Positions 1 through 8,334 of a DNA stretch of 34,711 nucleotides are shown one piece after another. This stretch comes from CAYUYV01 sp964522525 (GTDB lineage Bacteria > Pseudomonadota > Alphaproteobacteria > JAJFIK01), in assembly GCA_964522525.1 (NCBI GenBank), contig CAZFWG010000043.1, positions 1 through 34,711 on the forward strand. Reading direction: 5' to 3'. The notes below the pieces were generated by a model. The model had not been told where the DNA came from. It searched no databases and was given only the letters and a program-made list of their open reading frames with translations. Position numbers and translations under genes: made by a program. The stretch's first letter is position 1. Every line of letters starts with the position of its first letter.

Positions 1-600
1 CGGCGGTTCGCGCGCGAAGGCGCCGAGACGGAACTCGACCTCGACAACACCATCCGCCAGACGGCCCATAAGGGCTATCTCGACATTGTCGAGGTGCCCG
101 AACGGCATAACACGGTGAAGGTCCTGTTGTTTTTCGATGTGGGCGGATCGATGGACCCCTACATCAAGGCCTGCGAGGAACTGTTCTCCGCCGCCCGCGC
201 CGAGTTCAAACACATGGAATATTTCTACTTCCACAATTGCCTCTATGAAGGCGTATGGAAGGATAATCGCCGTCGGCACGCGGATATCATTCCCACCTGG
301 GACGTTCTGCATACCTACCCCCATGACTACAAGGTCATCTTTGTAGGCGACGCCACCATGAGCCCCTACGAGGTCACCTATCCGGGCGGCAGCGTGGAAC
401 ACTGGAACGAGGAAGCGGGGGCGGTCTGGCTCAAGCGTGTTTTCGAGATCTACGAGAGCTGTGTCTGGTTGAACCCCGTGGCGGAGCGCCATTGGCAATA
501 TACGCCGTCGATCGAACTGATCCATCAACTGATTGAGGGACGGATGTACTGCCTGACTCTCGAGGGCTTGGACGCGGCCATGCGTGAGCTGAACAAATAG
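1..600 (+). CDS. VWA domain protein, CoxE-like (5' end cut off)
   Basis: The reading frame is open from the first base of the window, so the N-terminus lies outside; 199 residues remain. The visible part is a von Willebrand A fold: a hydrophobic strand ending in a MIDAS-like DVGGSM, where the canonical DxSxS has Gly at the second position. A second strand ends in VGDATMSPYE, a motif I associate with the CoxE-like VWA proteins (COG3825 type). These usually sit beside a MoxR-type AAA+ ATPase and are thought to help it in cofactor or metal maturation; no ATPase is visible here, but it could lie upstream. A membrane protein gene follows after 42 bp and is probably co-transcribed. Family is fairly sure, role is not. 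Confidence 0.8.
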   Translation, partial: RRFAREGAETELDLDNTIRQTAHKGYLDIVEVPERHNTVKVLLFFDVGGSMDPYIKACEELFSAARAEFKHMEYFYFHNCLYEGVWKDNRRRHADIIPTWDVLHTYPHDYKVIFVGDATMSPYEVTYPGGSVEHWNEEAGAVWLKRVFEIYESCVWLNPVAERHWQYTPSIELIHQLIEGRMYCLTLEGLDAAMRELNK

Positions 601-642
601 GTCCCGTCGAGATCAGATCTGGAATCGGAAAGGGGGCATCCG

Positions 643-2010
643 ATGGAACGGCTATTCGATCTTGAAAGCATGATTGCCGGCATGGTGGCCAACGAACTCG
701 AGCGCACCATGGCGTTCGACCTGTGGCTCACCTTGATCTACGGGCTGGTCGTCATTCTGGGTTTTCTCGTGATGAGCGCCGTCGGCCAGCGGCTCCAACG
801 CGGGCCCGATGCCTCGCCCGTGGGACCGGCGGGCCATGCCCTGTCGGTCATTCCCGTCACGATCTTCTATCTCGTGTTGTTCTGGCTGCTGACCGGCCGT
901 TTCATTTTCGAGTATCTCCTGCTGTCGGCCGGCATCGTCATCGTGTCCCAGATCTATTTCGTGGTCGTGGACAGTCTCGCGGGCATCAATGACGAGACGA
1001 AGCGGGAAAAAGTCCATGTGATGTCCTATGTGCATGTCAATGTCACCGCCGGGTCCATCACGCTGGGCCTCGTGTTTCTCAATCTCCTGGTTCTGATCGT
1101 TGCCTTTGCCATGGCGCTCCTGGCGTCCTTCCGTCTTGATCTGACTACCGAAGACATGCAGGCGCGGATTTCAATCTTCCTTTTTGCCGTGCCCGCCGTG
1201 TCGGGTTTCATTCTCTTCCTGCCCTTCATGCTCTCCGTCCTCCTCAATCGGTTGACCGATCAGGAGGTCCGGGGATTTTATCTGGCGCGCCTGCTTCCGA
1301 TCACGCTCATCACCTCGATCATGCTGGTCTTTCCCAGTTTCCTGTTCGGGGACCTGCCCCGGCAATATGCGCCGTTCCTCCCCCGTCTGAGCGATCTGGG
1401 TCTCCTGCCCCTGACCCTGTTCGGGGTTTTCGGTCTCCTGCCCTTCCTCTACAGCACCTTCGTCCATTCGGCCCTGGTGGGCAGCCGGTATCAGTGGCGC
1501 CGCAAATGGCTGAGGGATCTCTCCGAGGCGCTCGACAATGACGCGCGGGCCGCCCGCCAATATCAAAGCCTGATGGATGAGATCTGCCGCATGGTGCGGC
1601 GAAGCCCCTATTTCGAGAATTACATCGTCACCCTCATTCATGATCACCATGTGGATGATGAGGAAAAGCAGCAGAGCCTGTTCAGCCAGTTCGAGATGAA
1701 GTCCCGTTCCTTCGATGACATGCAGATCGGCATGATCGACCGGCACAAGACCGACCTGCCCAATTGGGACCGGTTGACGGCCTATGTGGATGATCTTTTT
1801 CTTTATTTCTTCACCCTGGAACAGGATGGTCTGACTCAGGAGAAGATCGCCCTGTGGCAGCGCAATGCGGAAGATGTCAGCCAGGGGACCTTGCGTCCCA
1901 ACAGCCTGATCGCGCCCGTGGTCGGCGGTCTCGTGACCCTCGTCTCCGGCCCCGTCATGGAACGGATCATCCCCTTCATCGAGCAGGCCCTCAATCAGAT
2001 CCTTGAGTAA
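643..2010 (+). CDS. polytopic membrane protein of unknown function
   Basis: This encodes 455 residues that I do not recognise as a named family. The N-terminal 285 residues carry about seven hydrophobic segments, roughly at 27-46, 66-84, 88-110, 135-158, 175-202, 218-240 and 252-275. A charged, probably cytoplasmic region of about 145 residues follows, containing an Asp/His-rich stretch (IHDHHVDDEEK). A final hydrophobic or amphipathic helix lies near 420-440. The ATG is preceded by a purine-rich GGAAAGGGGG. It follows the VWA gene after 42 bp, so a membrane complex with that protein is possible but unproven. It converges with dnaE2, with only 15 bp between the stop codons. Confidence 0.75.
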   Translation: MERLFDLESMIAGMVANELERTMAFDLWLTLIYGLVVILGFLVMSAVGQRLQRGPDASPVGPAGHALSVIPVTIFYLVLFWLLTGRFIFEYLLLSAGIVIVSQIYFVVVDSLAGINDETKREKVHVMSYVHVNVTAGSITLGLVFLNLLVLIVAFAMALLASFRLDLTTEDMQARISIFLFAVPAVSGFILFLPFMLSVLLNRLTDQEVRGFYLARLLPITLITSIMLVFPSFLFGDLPRQYAPFLPRLSDLGLLPLTLFGVFGLLPFLYSTFVHSALVGSRYQWRRKWLRDLSEALDNDARAARQYQSLMDEICRMVRRSPYFENYIVTLIHDHHVDDEEKQQSLFSQFEMKSRSFDDMQIGMIDRHKTDLPNWDRLTAYVDDLFLYFFTLEQDGLTQEKIALWQRNAEDVSQGTLRPNSLIAPVVGGLVTLVSGPVMERIIPFIEQALNQILE

Positions 2011-2025
2011 GAAGCTTGAGGGACA

Positions 2026-5000
2026 TCAGTGAAAATCCCGCGACCGGGGCAGGATCCGGGCCGCGCGATCCTGGGCGAGCTGGCGTTTGGCGAGCGCCAG
2101 GGCCCTTGGATCCTCTCCGGGTCTTTTGACCTCATCCGCCGGGGCCAAGGCATGATCGAGCCATGGTTCGCCCTCCCGGTGCACAGGATCATCCGCCGAC
2201 AAATGGCCAAGTTCGGCGCTTTTGTCCTCCAGATGGCTGGCCACGATGTGAATGACACTGCCTTCCCGCTGAACCTCGCCTGAGACCAGGATGATCCGGG
2301 AGGTCAGCACCGTGCGCCGGAACCGCTCGAACGTCTTGGGCCAGACGACCACATTGGTCACACCCGTCTCGTCCTCCAGGGTCATGAAGATCACACCCTT
2401 GGCGCTGCCCGGGCGCTGGCGCACGAGAACGAGCCCCGCCACCTTGACTTTCACACCCGATTTGAAGGCCCGGATCGCGCTCGCCGCCCGGGCCCCGAAG
2501 CCCGTGAACACGGCGCGCAGCAGACCCATGGGATGGGCTTTCAGGGACAGATGCAAATGGGTGTAATCATGAATGACTTCTTCACCCAACGGCATGGCCG
2601 GCAGGTTGACCTCCGGTTCTTCCGTCTCAAGACCAGTGAAAAGGGGCAGCGGTGTTTCCGCCAGGGCCCGGATCGCCCATAAGGCCCCCCGCCGATCAAG
2701 ACCGAGGGAACGAAAAGCATCCCCCTGGGCGAGTTTCTCCAACAGGGCCGGCGCGAGCCCTGTGGTCAGCCAGAAATCCCGGACACTGTCGAAAGGTCGG
2801 CTCAATCGGGCGCGCGTGTCCGTCACGATCTGGGCCGTGGCTTCATTGATGCCCTTGACGGAACGCAGTCCGAGCCGCACGGCATAGCGATTACCGCCTT
2901 CACGGGTCAGGACGGCCGGCGTGGCGGGCCTGCCTTCAGGCACCCCTTCCGGGTCAAGATCTTCCAACTGGGCGTCCCAGAGGCTGGCATTGATGTCGGG
3001 TTCACGCACCACCACGCCATGATCCCTTGCATCCCGCACCAATTGGGCAGGAGCATAAAAACCCAAGGGCTGGGCATTCAGCAAGGCACAGAGGAAAACA
3101 TCCGGATAATGACACTTGATCCAGGAGGAAATATAGACGAGCAGAGCGAAACTCGCGGCATGGCTTTCGGGAAAGCCATATTCCCCGAAGCCTTCGATCT
3201 GGCGGAAGCAGCGTTCGGCAAATGCCTTGTCATAGCCATTGTTCACCATGCCTTCGACGAGGCGCAGACCGAATTCATGGATGATGCCCACCTTGCGGAA
3301 GGTCGCCATGGCCCGGCGCAACCGGTCGGCCTCGGACGGGGTGAAGCCCGCGGCCTTGATGGCGATGCGCATGGCCTGTTCCTGGAACAAGGGTACGCCC
3401 AGGGTCTTGCCCAGCACCTGCTCCAATTCGGGGGACGGAAAACTCACCGCCTCTTCCCCCGCCCGGCGGCGCAGATAGGGGTGCACCATGTCCCCCTGAA
3501 TGGGACCTGGGCGGACGATTGCCACTTCAATCACCAGATCATAGAAGGAACGCGGCTTCAGGCGCGGCAACATGGACATCTGGGCCCGGCTTTCGACCTG
3601 GAAAACGCCGATGGTGTCGGCCCGGCACAACATGTCGTAGACCCGGCTGTCCTCCTCCGGCACCCGGGCGAGATCGAGATCCACCTTGTAATAATGGCGC
3701 AGGGCATCAAAAGCCTTGCCGATACAGGTCAGCATGCCGAGCGCCAGGACGTCGATCTTCAAGATGCCGAGCGTATCGAGATCATCCTTATCCCATTCAA
3801 CAAAAGTGCGATCGGGCATGGCCGCATTGGCCACCGGCACCACTTCGGTCAAGGGCCCGCGCGTGATGACGAAGCCCCCCACATGTTGGGACAGGTGACG
3901 GGGAAACCCGATCAGCTCCCGGGTCAGATCGATGGCAAGGCGCAAGGTGCGATCGGAGGGATCCAGACCAAGCTCGCGGATATGCTTCTCGTCGACCCCG
4001 CTTGAAGACCAGCCCCAGACCGTGCCGCTCAAGGCCGCCACCATGTCGAGGGACAGGCCCAGCGCCTTGCCCACTTCCCGCACCGCGCTGCGGGAGCGGT
4101 AGGTGATCACCGTGGCGGCGATGCCCGCCCGGTCCCGGCCGTATTTTTCATAGATATACTGAATAACGTCTTCACGGCGAGCATGCTCGAAATCCACGTC
4201 GATATCGGGAGGCTCATTGCGTTCCGCCGAGACGAAACGTTCAAACAGGAGATCGACCTTGGTCGGGTCCACCGCCGTGATCCCAAGACAATAACAGATG
4301 ACGGAATTGGCGGCCGAGCCCCGGCCCTGGCACAGAATGCTGTTGTCCCGGGCGAAGCGGACAATGTCATAAACCGTCAGAAAATAAGGCGCATAATGAA
4401 GACCTTCAATAAGCGCCAATTCATGGGCGATCATCGCCTCGACCCGCTCCGAAACGCCGTCGGGGAAAAGCCGCGCCGCCCCTTCCCAGGTCAGACGCTC
4501 CAGGCTCTGCTGGGGCGTTTCGCCGGCGACACAGGTTTCATCCGGATATTCATAAGCGAGTTCAGAGAGACTGAAGCGGCAGGCCTCGACGACGGCACAG
4601 GCATTTTCAAGCGCCTCTTCCCGGCCGGCAAAAAGACGGGCCATCGCCTCCGGGCCTTTCAGGTGACGCTCCGCATTCGCAAAGAGCCGCCGCCCCGCCT
4701 CGGCCACGGTTGTCCCCTCACGGATCGCCGTCAGCACATCCTGCAAGGGACGGCGTTCGGGCGCATGGTAATGCACATCATTGGTGGCCAGAACCGGCAC
4801 GGCACATTGCGCCGCACATGCCTCCAAGGCCAGAAGACGCCGCCGGTCAGAGCCCCCATAAAGCAGGCTCAAGGCCAGATAACAGCGCGCCGGCGCGGCC
4901 CCATGCAGGCGGCGCAAAGCCTGGGTGAAACCGTCATCGAGATGACGGGGGGGAAGGAAAATAAAGACCTGACCTTCCGCATGGGAAAGAACATCCTCCA

Positions 5001-5331
5001 GGGTGAGATGGCATTCGCCCTTGGGCGCGCGGGCATTGCCAAGGCTCAACAGCCGGGTCAGACGGCCATAGGCGTCCCGGTTTTGGGGATAGGCGATGAT
5101 CTCATGGCCCTCAAGGGTAACGAGCCGGGCCCCGACGAGAAGGCGCATGCCCACTTCTTCGGCGGCCTTATGGGCACGGACAATGCCGGCCACGCTGTTG
5201 CGGTCGGCGATGCCGATCGCGGCGAGGCCCAGGGCCTTCGCCGCATAGACCAATTCATCCGGATGAGAAGCGCCGCGCAGAAAGCTGAAATTGCTGGTCG
5301 CCGCCAATTCGGCAAAAGCCACATTGTTCAT
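2026..5331 (-). CDS. dnaE2: error-prone DNA polymerase DnaE2 (ImuC)
   Basis: This C-family polymerase alpha subunit of 1101 residues is the catalytic part of the SOS translesion mutasome (ImuA/ImuB/DnaE2), which copies past lesions and causes damage-induced mutation. The N-terminus has the PHP region (NFSFLRGASHP). The palm carries PDIDVDFEH with the catalytic Asp pair near 378 and 380, and KIDVLALGM supplies the third acidic residue. GRGSAANSVICY precedes the palm. A C-terminal OB fold (KVAGLVLVRQRPGSAKG) matches DnaE2 more than replicative DnaE, as does the short length. I chose the ATG at 5331 because AAGGA lies just upstream; a GTG at 5349, directly after the imuB stop, would add six residues. 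It is last in the imuA-imuB-dnaE2 operon. Confidence 0.95.
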   Translation of the reverse strand: MNNVAFAELAATSNFSFLRGASHPDELVYAAKALGLAAIGIADRNSVAGIVRAHKAAEEVGMRLLVGARLVTLEGHEIIAYPQNRDAYGRLTRLLSLGNARAPKGECHLTLEDVLSHAEGQVFIFLPPRHLDDGFTQALRRLHGAAPARCYLALSLLYGGSDRRRLLALEACAAQCAVPVLATNDVHYHAPERRPLQDVLTAIREGTTVAEAGRRLFANAERHLKGPEAMARLFAGREEALENACAVVEACRFSLSELAYEYPDETCVAGETPQQSLERLTWEGAARLFPDGVSERVEAMIAHELALIEGLHYAPYFLTVYDIVRFARDNSILCQGRGSAANSVICYCLGITAVDPTKVDLLFERFVSAERNEPPDIDVDFEHARREDVIQYIYEKYGRDRAGIAATVITYRSRSAVREVGKALGLSLDMVAALSGTVWGWSSSGVDEKHIRELGLDPSDRTLRLAIDLTRELIGFPRHLSQHVGGFVITRGPLTEVVPVANAAMPDRTFVEWDKDDLDTLGILKIDVLALGMLTCIGKAFDALRHYYKVDLDLARVPEEDSRVYDMLCRADTIGVFQVESRAQMSMLPRLKPRSFYDLVIEVAIVRPGPIQGDMVHPYLRRRAGEEAVSFPSPELEQVLGKTLGVPLFQEQAMRIAIKAAGFTPSEADRLRRAMATFRKVGIIHEFGLRLVEGMVNNGYDKAFAERCFRQIEGFGEYGFPESHAASFALLVYISSWIKCHYPDVFLCALLNAQPLGFYAPAQLVRDARDHGVVVREPDINASLWDAQLEDLDPEGVPEGRPATPAVLTREGGNRYAVRLGLRSVKGINEATAQIVTDTRARLSRPFDSVRDFWLTTGLAPALLEKLAQGDAFRSLGLDRRGALWAIRALAETPLPLFTGLETEEPEVNLPAMPLGEEVIHDYTHLHLSLKAHPMGLLRAVFTGFGARAASAIRAFKSGVKVKVAGLVLVRQRPGSAKGVIFMTLEDETGVTNVVVWPKTFERFRRTVLTSRIILVSGEVQREGSVIHIVASHLEDKSAELGHLSADDPVHREGEPWLDHALAPADEVKRPGEDPRALALAKRQLAQDRAARILPRSRDFH

Positions 5332-5349
5332 CTTTTGTTCCTTAACCAC

Positions 5350-7149
5350 TCAGCTGAAAACACCGTGCAGATACCATTCGGGCGCGCCCGTCTCCCGCGC
5401 ATAAAGACCGTGGCGATAAAGCCAGAAGCGCCGGCCATGCTCATCCTCCACCCGGTAATAGTCCCGGGTCTGAGCACTCTCATCCTCCGCCCGCCACCAT
5501 TCAGGCGCAATGCGTTCAGGACCTTCCGCCTGGGTGACGTGAAAGGTGGCCTTGCGCCAGCGAAAAAGACGCGGCGGGCCTTCCGGCACCCCGGCAACCA
5601 CGTCGATGGGTTCGGCGCAAGGGAGGAGGGCCAGGGGCCGGACCGGGTCCTCTGCCCCGCCCCCGTCCCCGCCTTCGTCCCCGCCTGCATCCCATGACCA
5701 GGCGGATCCGGCCCGGGGCGGGGCAGCATGGACGGGAATCGCCAGAACGGATCGTTCAGGAATGTGACTTTCCACGGGTTCGAAAATGCGCACCCGGTCG
5801 AAGCCCAGGCGATTGCCCAACCGGTCCATCAGTGCACTGATATCAGGCGTGAAGCGGTCTTTCTCCTCCTCTTCCTCCCCCTCGAGCAAGGCATATTGGT
5901 CGGCACCGATCTCGGCCACGTCGAAGGCGGCCAGGACCAGGACATCGATCCCGAACCCCGTATCCAGACCGCCTTCAAGCCCGGCAATGCTTTGCGCGAA
6001 CAAGCGCGTGACATGGGCCGCATCCACCACGGGCCGCGCGGCGCCGACGGTCAGATGGCTGACATGACCGTCCACCCGATACAGGCTCAATTGAAACCGC
6101 CGCGCCCCTTGGCCATCCGCACTCAAGGTGCGGGTGAGATCGCGCGCCAGACGGGCCAGGCCATGGCTGACATGGGCCTGGTCGGTGATCGGTTCCGGGA
6201 TCACGAGCCGGGTGCGGTAGGGCACGACGGGGGACGCAGGCGAGATGGGTTCCTCGATCCGGCCCAGGGCCTGATCGAGGCGATGCAATAAATCCGCATC
6301 AAAACGGTGGCCCAGGGGCGCGCGGGGCAGAGAAGCGATCGCGCCCACGGTCTTCAAGCCCAGTCCCGTCAGTGTAGAAATGGTATGGGCGTTCAATCGC
6401 AGGGCGGCAACGGGCAAGGGAGCCAGCGCCTGCTCCTCCTGCCCCAAGGCCACCACCGGCGCCTGGCCCCGGGGGGCCGCGCCATGACGGGACAAGGCCC
6501 AGGCCGCCCCCGGCGTGCCCGCAAGCGCCACCCGCGCCTCGAGACCGAAACGATGAAGGCGGTTCTCCAGATCGCGCAAAAGTGCTGCTTCGCCACCGAA
6601 GAGATGGGCGCACCCCGTCACATCAAGGAACAGGCCGGTTTCATCCGGGGCCATCGCCGTGCCCAAAAGACCGGGTCCGGGATCATCCGCAGGCCCCTTT
6701 TTACCTTTCTTGCTGCCGTCACAAAAAGACCAGGGCGCGCTCCAGGGCGTATAGCGGCCGCACCAGTCGCTCAAGCGCCGGAGGGCGGCCCGATCCGCCG
6801 CCGGATCGGCGGGACGGACCCGCAAATCCGGACAGAGAGGGCGGGCATCGCTCAACAACTGGCCGAGGCTCAGACCCGCCTCCTCCGCGTGCCTGTTGAG
6901 CGCCACGAGGCGGGGCCCGCCTTTGAGGGACAAGGTCAGGGCAAAAGGGGCGTTTGCCTGTTGAGGAACCTCCGCAGGCGTCCTATGCGCGCCTGGCCGG
7001 CCGAAGATCCGGCCTTTCGACATGCCGGGGGACGAGGCGTTCGACGGTTCCTGCAATGGCGCCGGGAGACGGCCGTTCCCGCTCCTTGACGGGCGGTTCA
7101 GACGCTCGATGGGCCAGCGGGGCAACCAGATGGAAACGATACGCCTCAT
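5350..7149 (-). CDS. imuB: ImuB, Y-family polymerase-like mutasome subunit
   Basis: ImuB is a catalytically inactive Y-family polymerase homologue that connects DnaE2 to the beta clamp and ImuA. The 599-residue protein starts with the typical RRIVSIWLPRWPIERL, where an active DinB would carry its metal-binding Asp. It goes on with GLFLDVTGCAHLFGGE in the palm, fingers/little-finger segments, and the conserved ESHIPERSV. It ends with a region rich in aromatic residues. About 45 Pro/Gly/Ser-rich residues (20-65) are inserted after the first strand. This part is overlapped in another frame by the 3' end of imuA (167 bp). The Asp/Glu-rich EGEEEEEKD near residue 425 is a further insertion. dnaE2 begins directly after its stop codon, so the pair should be translationally coupled. 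Confidence 0.93.
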   Translation of the reverse strand: MRRIVSIWLPRWPIERLNRPSRSGNGRLPAPLQEPSNASSPGMSKGRIFGRPGAHRTPAEVPQQANAPFALTLSLKGGPRLVALNRHAEEAGLSLGQLLSDARPLCPDLRVRPADPAADRAALRRLSDWCGRYTPWSAPWSFCDGSKKGKKGPADDPGPGLLGTAMAPDETGLFLDVTGCAHLFGGEAALLRDLENRLHRFGLEARVALAGTPGAAWALSRHGAAPRGQAPVVALGQEEQALAPLPVAALRLNAHTISTLTGLGLKTVGAIASLPRAPLGHRFDADLLHRLDQALGRIEEPISPASPVVPYRTRLVIPEPITDQAHVSHGLARLARDLTRTLSADGQGARRFQLSLYRVDGHVSHLTVGAARPVVDAAHVTRLFAQSIAGLEGGLDTGFGIDVLVLAAFDVAEIGADQYALLEGEEEEEKDRFTPDISALMDRLGNRLGFDRVRIFEPVESHIPERSVLAIPVHAAPPRAGSAWSWDAGGDEGGDGGGAEDPVRPLALLPCAEPIDVVAGVPEGPPRLFRWRKATFHVTQAEGPERIAPEWWRAEDESAQTRDYYRVEDEHGRRFWLYRHGLYARETGAPEWYLHGVFS

Positions 7150-8198
7150 GATCCCACTCCATGTGCCAGGATCCTTGCCGGACCGCGTCCGGACCTTGTT
7201 GACGGCAATGCATCAGCGTGACCTGCCACCGGGGAACCCAGGACAGGACAGCCGGATCTTCCCGCGCCTGGGGAAGAGGGTTCGGGCGGATGGACCACCG
7301 GGTCCGGGCCGCACTCGTGCCCGATGGCCCCTGATCCGAACAGGCGCCCCGAAAAGCCAGCAGCGGCACGCCCGCGCGTTCCGCCGCAAGCTGAAGGCGC
7401 CGGCTCGCGGTCAAGTCATAGCCGGGGGAACCGGAAGTCCGGGCCGGCAATTCGCCCAAAACCACACTGACCCGACGTTCCTTAACGGCTTCTTCCAGTC
7501 CCCAAAGAAGATCCTTGTCCGTCTCCGGACAAAGGAGGATGAGACGCCCCGGATCAAGACCGAAGCCGCCCAGGCCGGGTGCATGGGGCACGCCGCGTTC
7601 CTGGGCCAGGCGCGCCGGACGCACCCAGATCACAGGCCCGGAACGCACCCCCGCGATCCGACTGGCAAGCGCGAGGGTGAAGCCGAGGCCGGCGCCGATA
7701 TCCCAGGCATGCACGACCCAAACCTCATGCAAGGCAGCGAAGGACAAACGCAGGCCCGGCAGATCGGCGCATAGGGCCATGCCGGAGGCCTCCGAAAAGG
7801 ACGGCTCCTGGGTAGCAGGATTCTTGGATCCGCCCGTCCTCTCACGCAAAGCCGCCAGGAGGTGGGCCTTGGCCCGGCTGTCAGGCAAATGAGCGATGTC
7901 GGACCAGGCCGCCTCCGCGCCGATGCGGGAGGGATCATGACGGACTGACCTCGTGCTGATNNNNNNNNNNNNNNNNNNNNNNNNNNNNNNNNNNNNNNNN
8001 NNNNNNNNNNNNNNNNNNNNNNNNNNNNNNNNNNNNNNNNNNNNNNNNNNNNNNNNNNNNTCCTGACCTCGCTTTGGTTTGCGCTCGGTCGGACGGAAAA
8101 CCGGCAGCCACTTCTCCTGACCTCACTTTGGTTTGCGCTCGGTCGGACGGAAAACCGGCAGCCACTTTTCCTGACCTCGCGCTGGCATGAGACCCCAT
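6983..8198 (-). CDS. imuA: ImuA, RecA/SulA-like mutasome subunit (interrupted by assembly gap)
   Basis: ImuA is the RecA-like accessory protein of the SOS mutasome. The recognisable core, upstream of imuB as expected, includes LHEVWVVHAWDIGAGLG, PVIWVRPARLAQERG and DLTASRRLQLAAERAGVPLL. The end of the core, EWDHEAYRFHLVAPLAHR, is followed by about 40 extra residues that overlap imuB. Upstream of the core the frame stays open to the 100-N gap at 7960 with no ATG; only a TTG at 7888 is available. Beyond the gap an ATG at 8198 has a good ribosome site (AGAGGG) and sits about 20 nt behind the predicted transcription start. Its frame reads through the 54-bp repeats as an 18-residue repeat (RSGEVAAGFPSDRAQTKA). 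The gap edges agree: both sides read the repeat remnant in the frame that gives Arg-Ser. I infer one continuous gene, but the true gap length is unknown. Confidence 0.75.
7961..8060. other. assembly gap of exactly 100 N
   Basis: One hundred N in a row is the usual placeholder for a gap of unknown size. It lies inside a 54-bp tandem array: two units and a partial one stand on its right, and a degenerate repeat remnant (CTGACCTCG) on its left. The likely cause is an unresolved repeat, so copy number and the imuA reading frame cannot be read across it. Confidence 0.95.
8061..8181. repeat. 54-bp tandem repeat, REP/RIME-like
   Basis: Two complete units (8061-8114 and 8115-8168) differ at only two positions, and a third starts at 8169 and decays after about 13 bp. 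On the minus strand the unit has the form GGTCAGGA, then AAGTGGCTGCCGGTTTTCC, then GTCCGACC, an imperfect hairpin. This resembles the short palindromic intergenic elements scattered through alphaproteobacterial genomes, which share a core of the type AAGTG..CCGGTTTTCC. The unit length is a multiple of three and the array is open on the minus strand, so it can be translated as part of imuA. Membership of a genome-wide family is inferred from form only. Confidence 0.85.
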
Positions 8199-8214
8199 GT
8201 TCACCCTCTGTTCT

Positions 8215-8229
8215 GTTCGTGATTTGTTC
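8215..8229 (-). promoter_or_regulatory. LexA (SOS) box
   Basis: The plus strand reads GTTC-GTGATTT-GTTC, an exact match to the alphaproteobacterial LexA consensus GTTC-N7-GTTC. A further GTTC stands at 8210-8213. The box overlaps the -10 hexamer of the promoter that reads into imuA, so bound LexA would block RNA polymerase. This fits the known SOS control of imuA-imuB-dnaE2. Confidence 0.9.
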
Positions 8230-8254
8230 TAGGGGAGATGGGGGGCTCTGTCAA
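8226..8254 (-). promoter_or_regulatory. predicted sigma-70 promoter of imuA-imuB-dnaE2
   Basis: On the minus strand a perfect -35 hexamer TTGACA (8249-8254) is followed by a 17-bp spacer and the -10 hexamer TAGAAC (8226-8231, four of six matches). The GAAC of the -10 is one half-site of the LexA box. Transcription should start near 8218, leaving a leader of about 20 nt that holds the AGAGGG ribosome site and leads to the ATG at 8198. Confidence 0.8.
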
Positions 8255-8334
8255 GCCATCTGGGGCGGGATCTGGCCAGAAGATCCGGCATAACGGCCTT
8301 TCAAATCAGACCCTTAACCGTATCAGGGAAGACC

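Noticed and set aside
3019..5697. Long plus-strand open frames opposite dnaE2 and imuB
   Set aside because: Both minus-strand genes are certain from catalytic and family motifs; the opposite frames show no motif and no start signals.
8061..8181. CRISPR array
   Set aside because: The 54-bp units follow each other directly with no unique spacers and no cas gene nearby; this is a tandem repeat.
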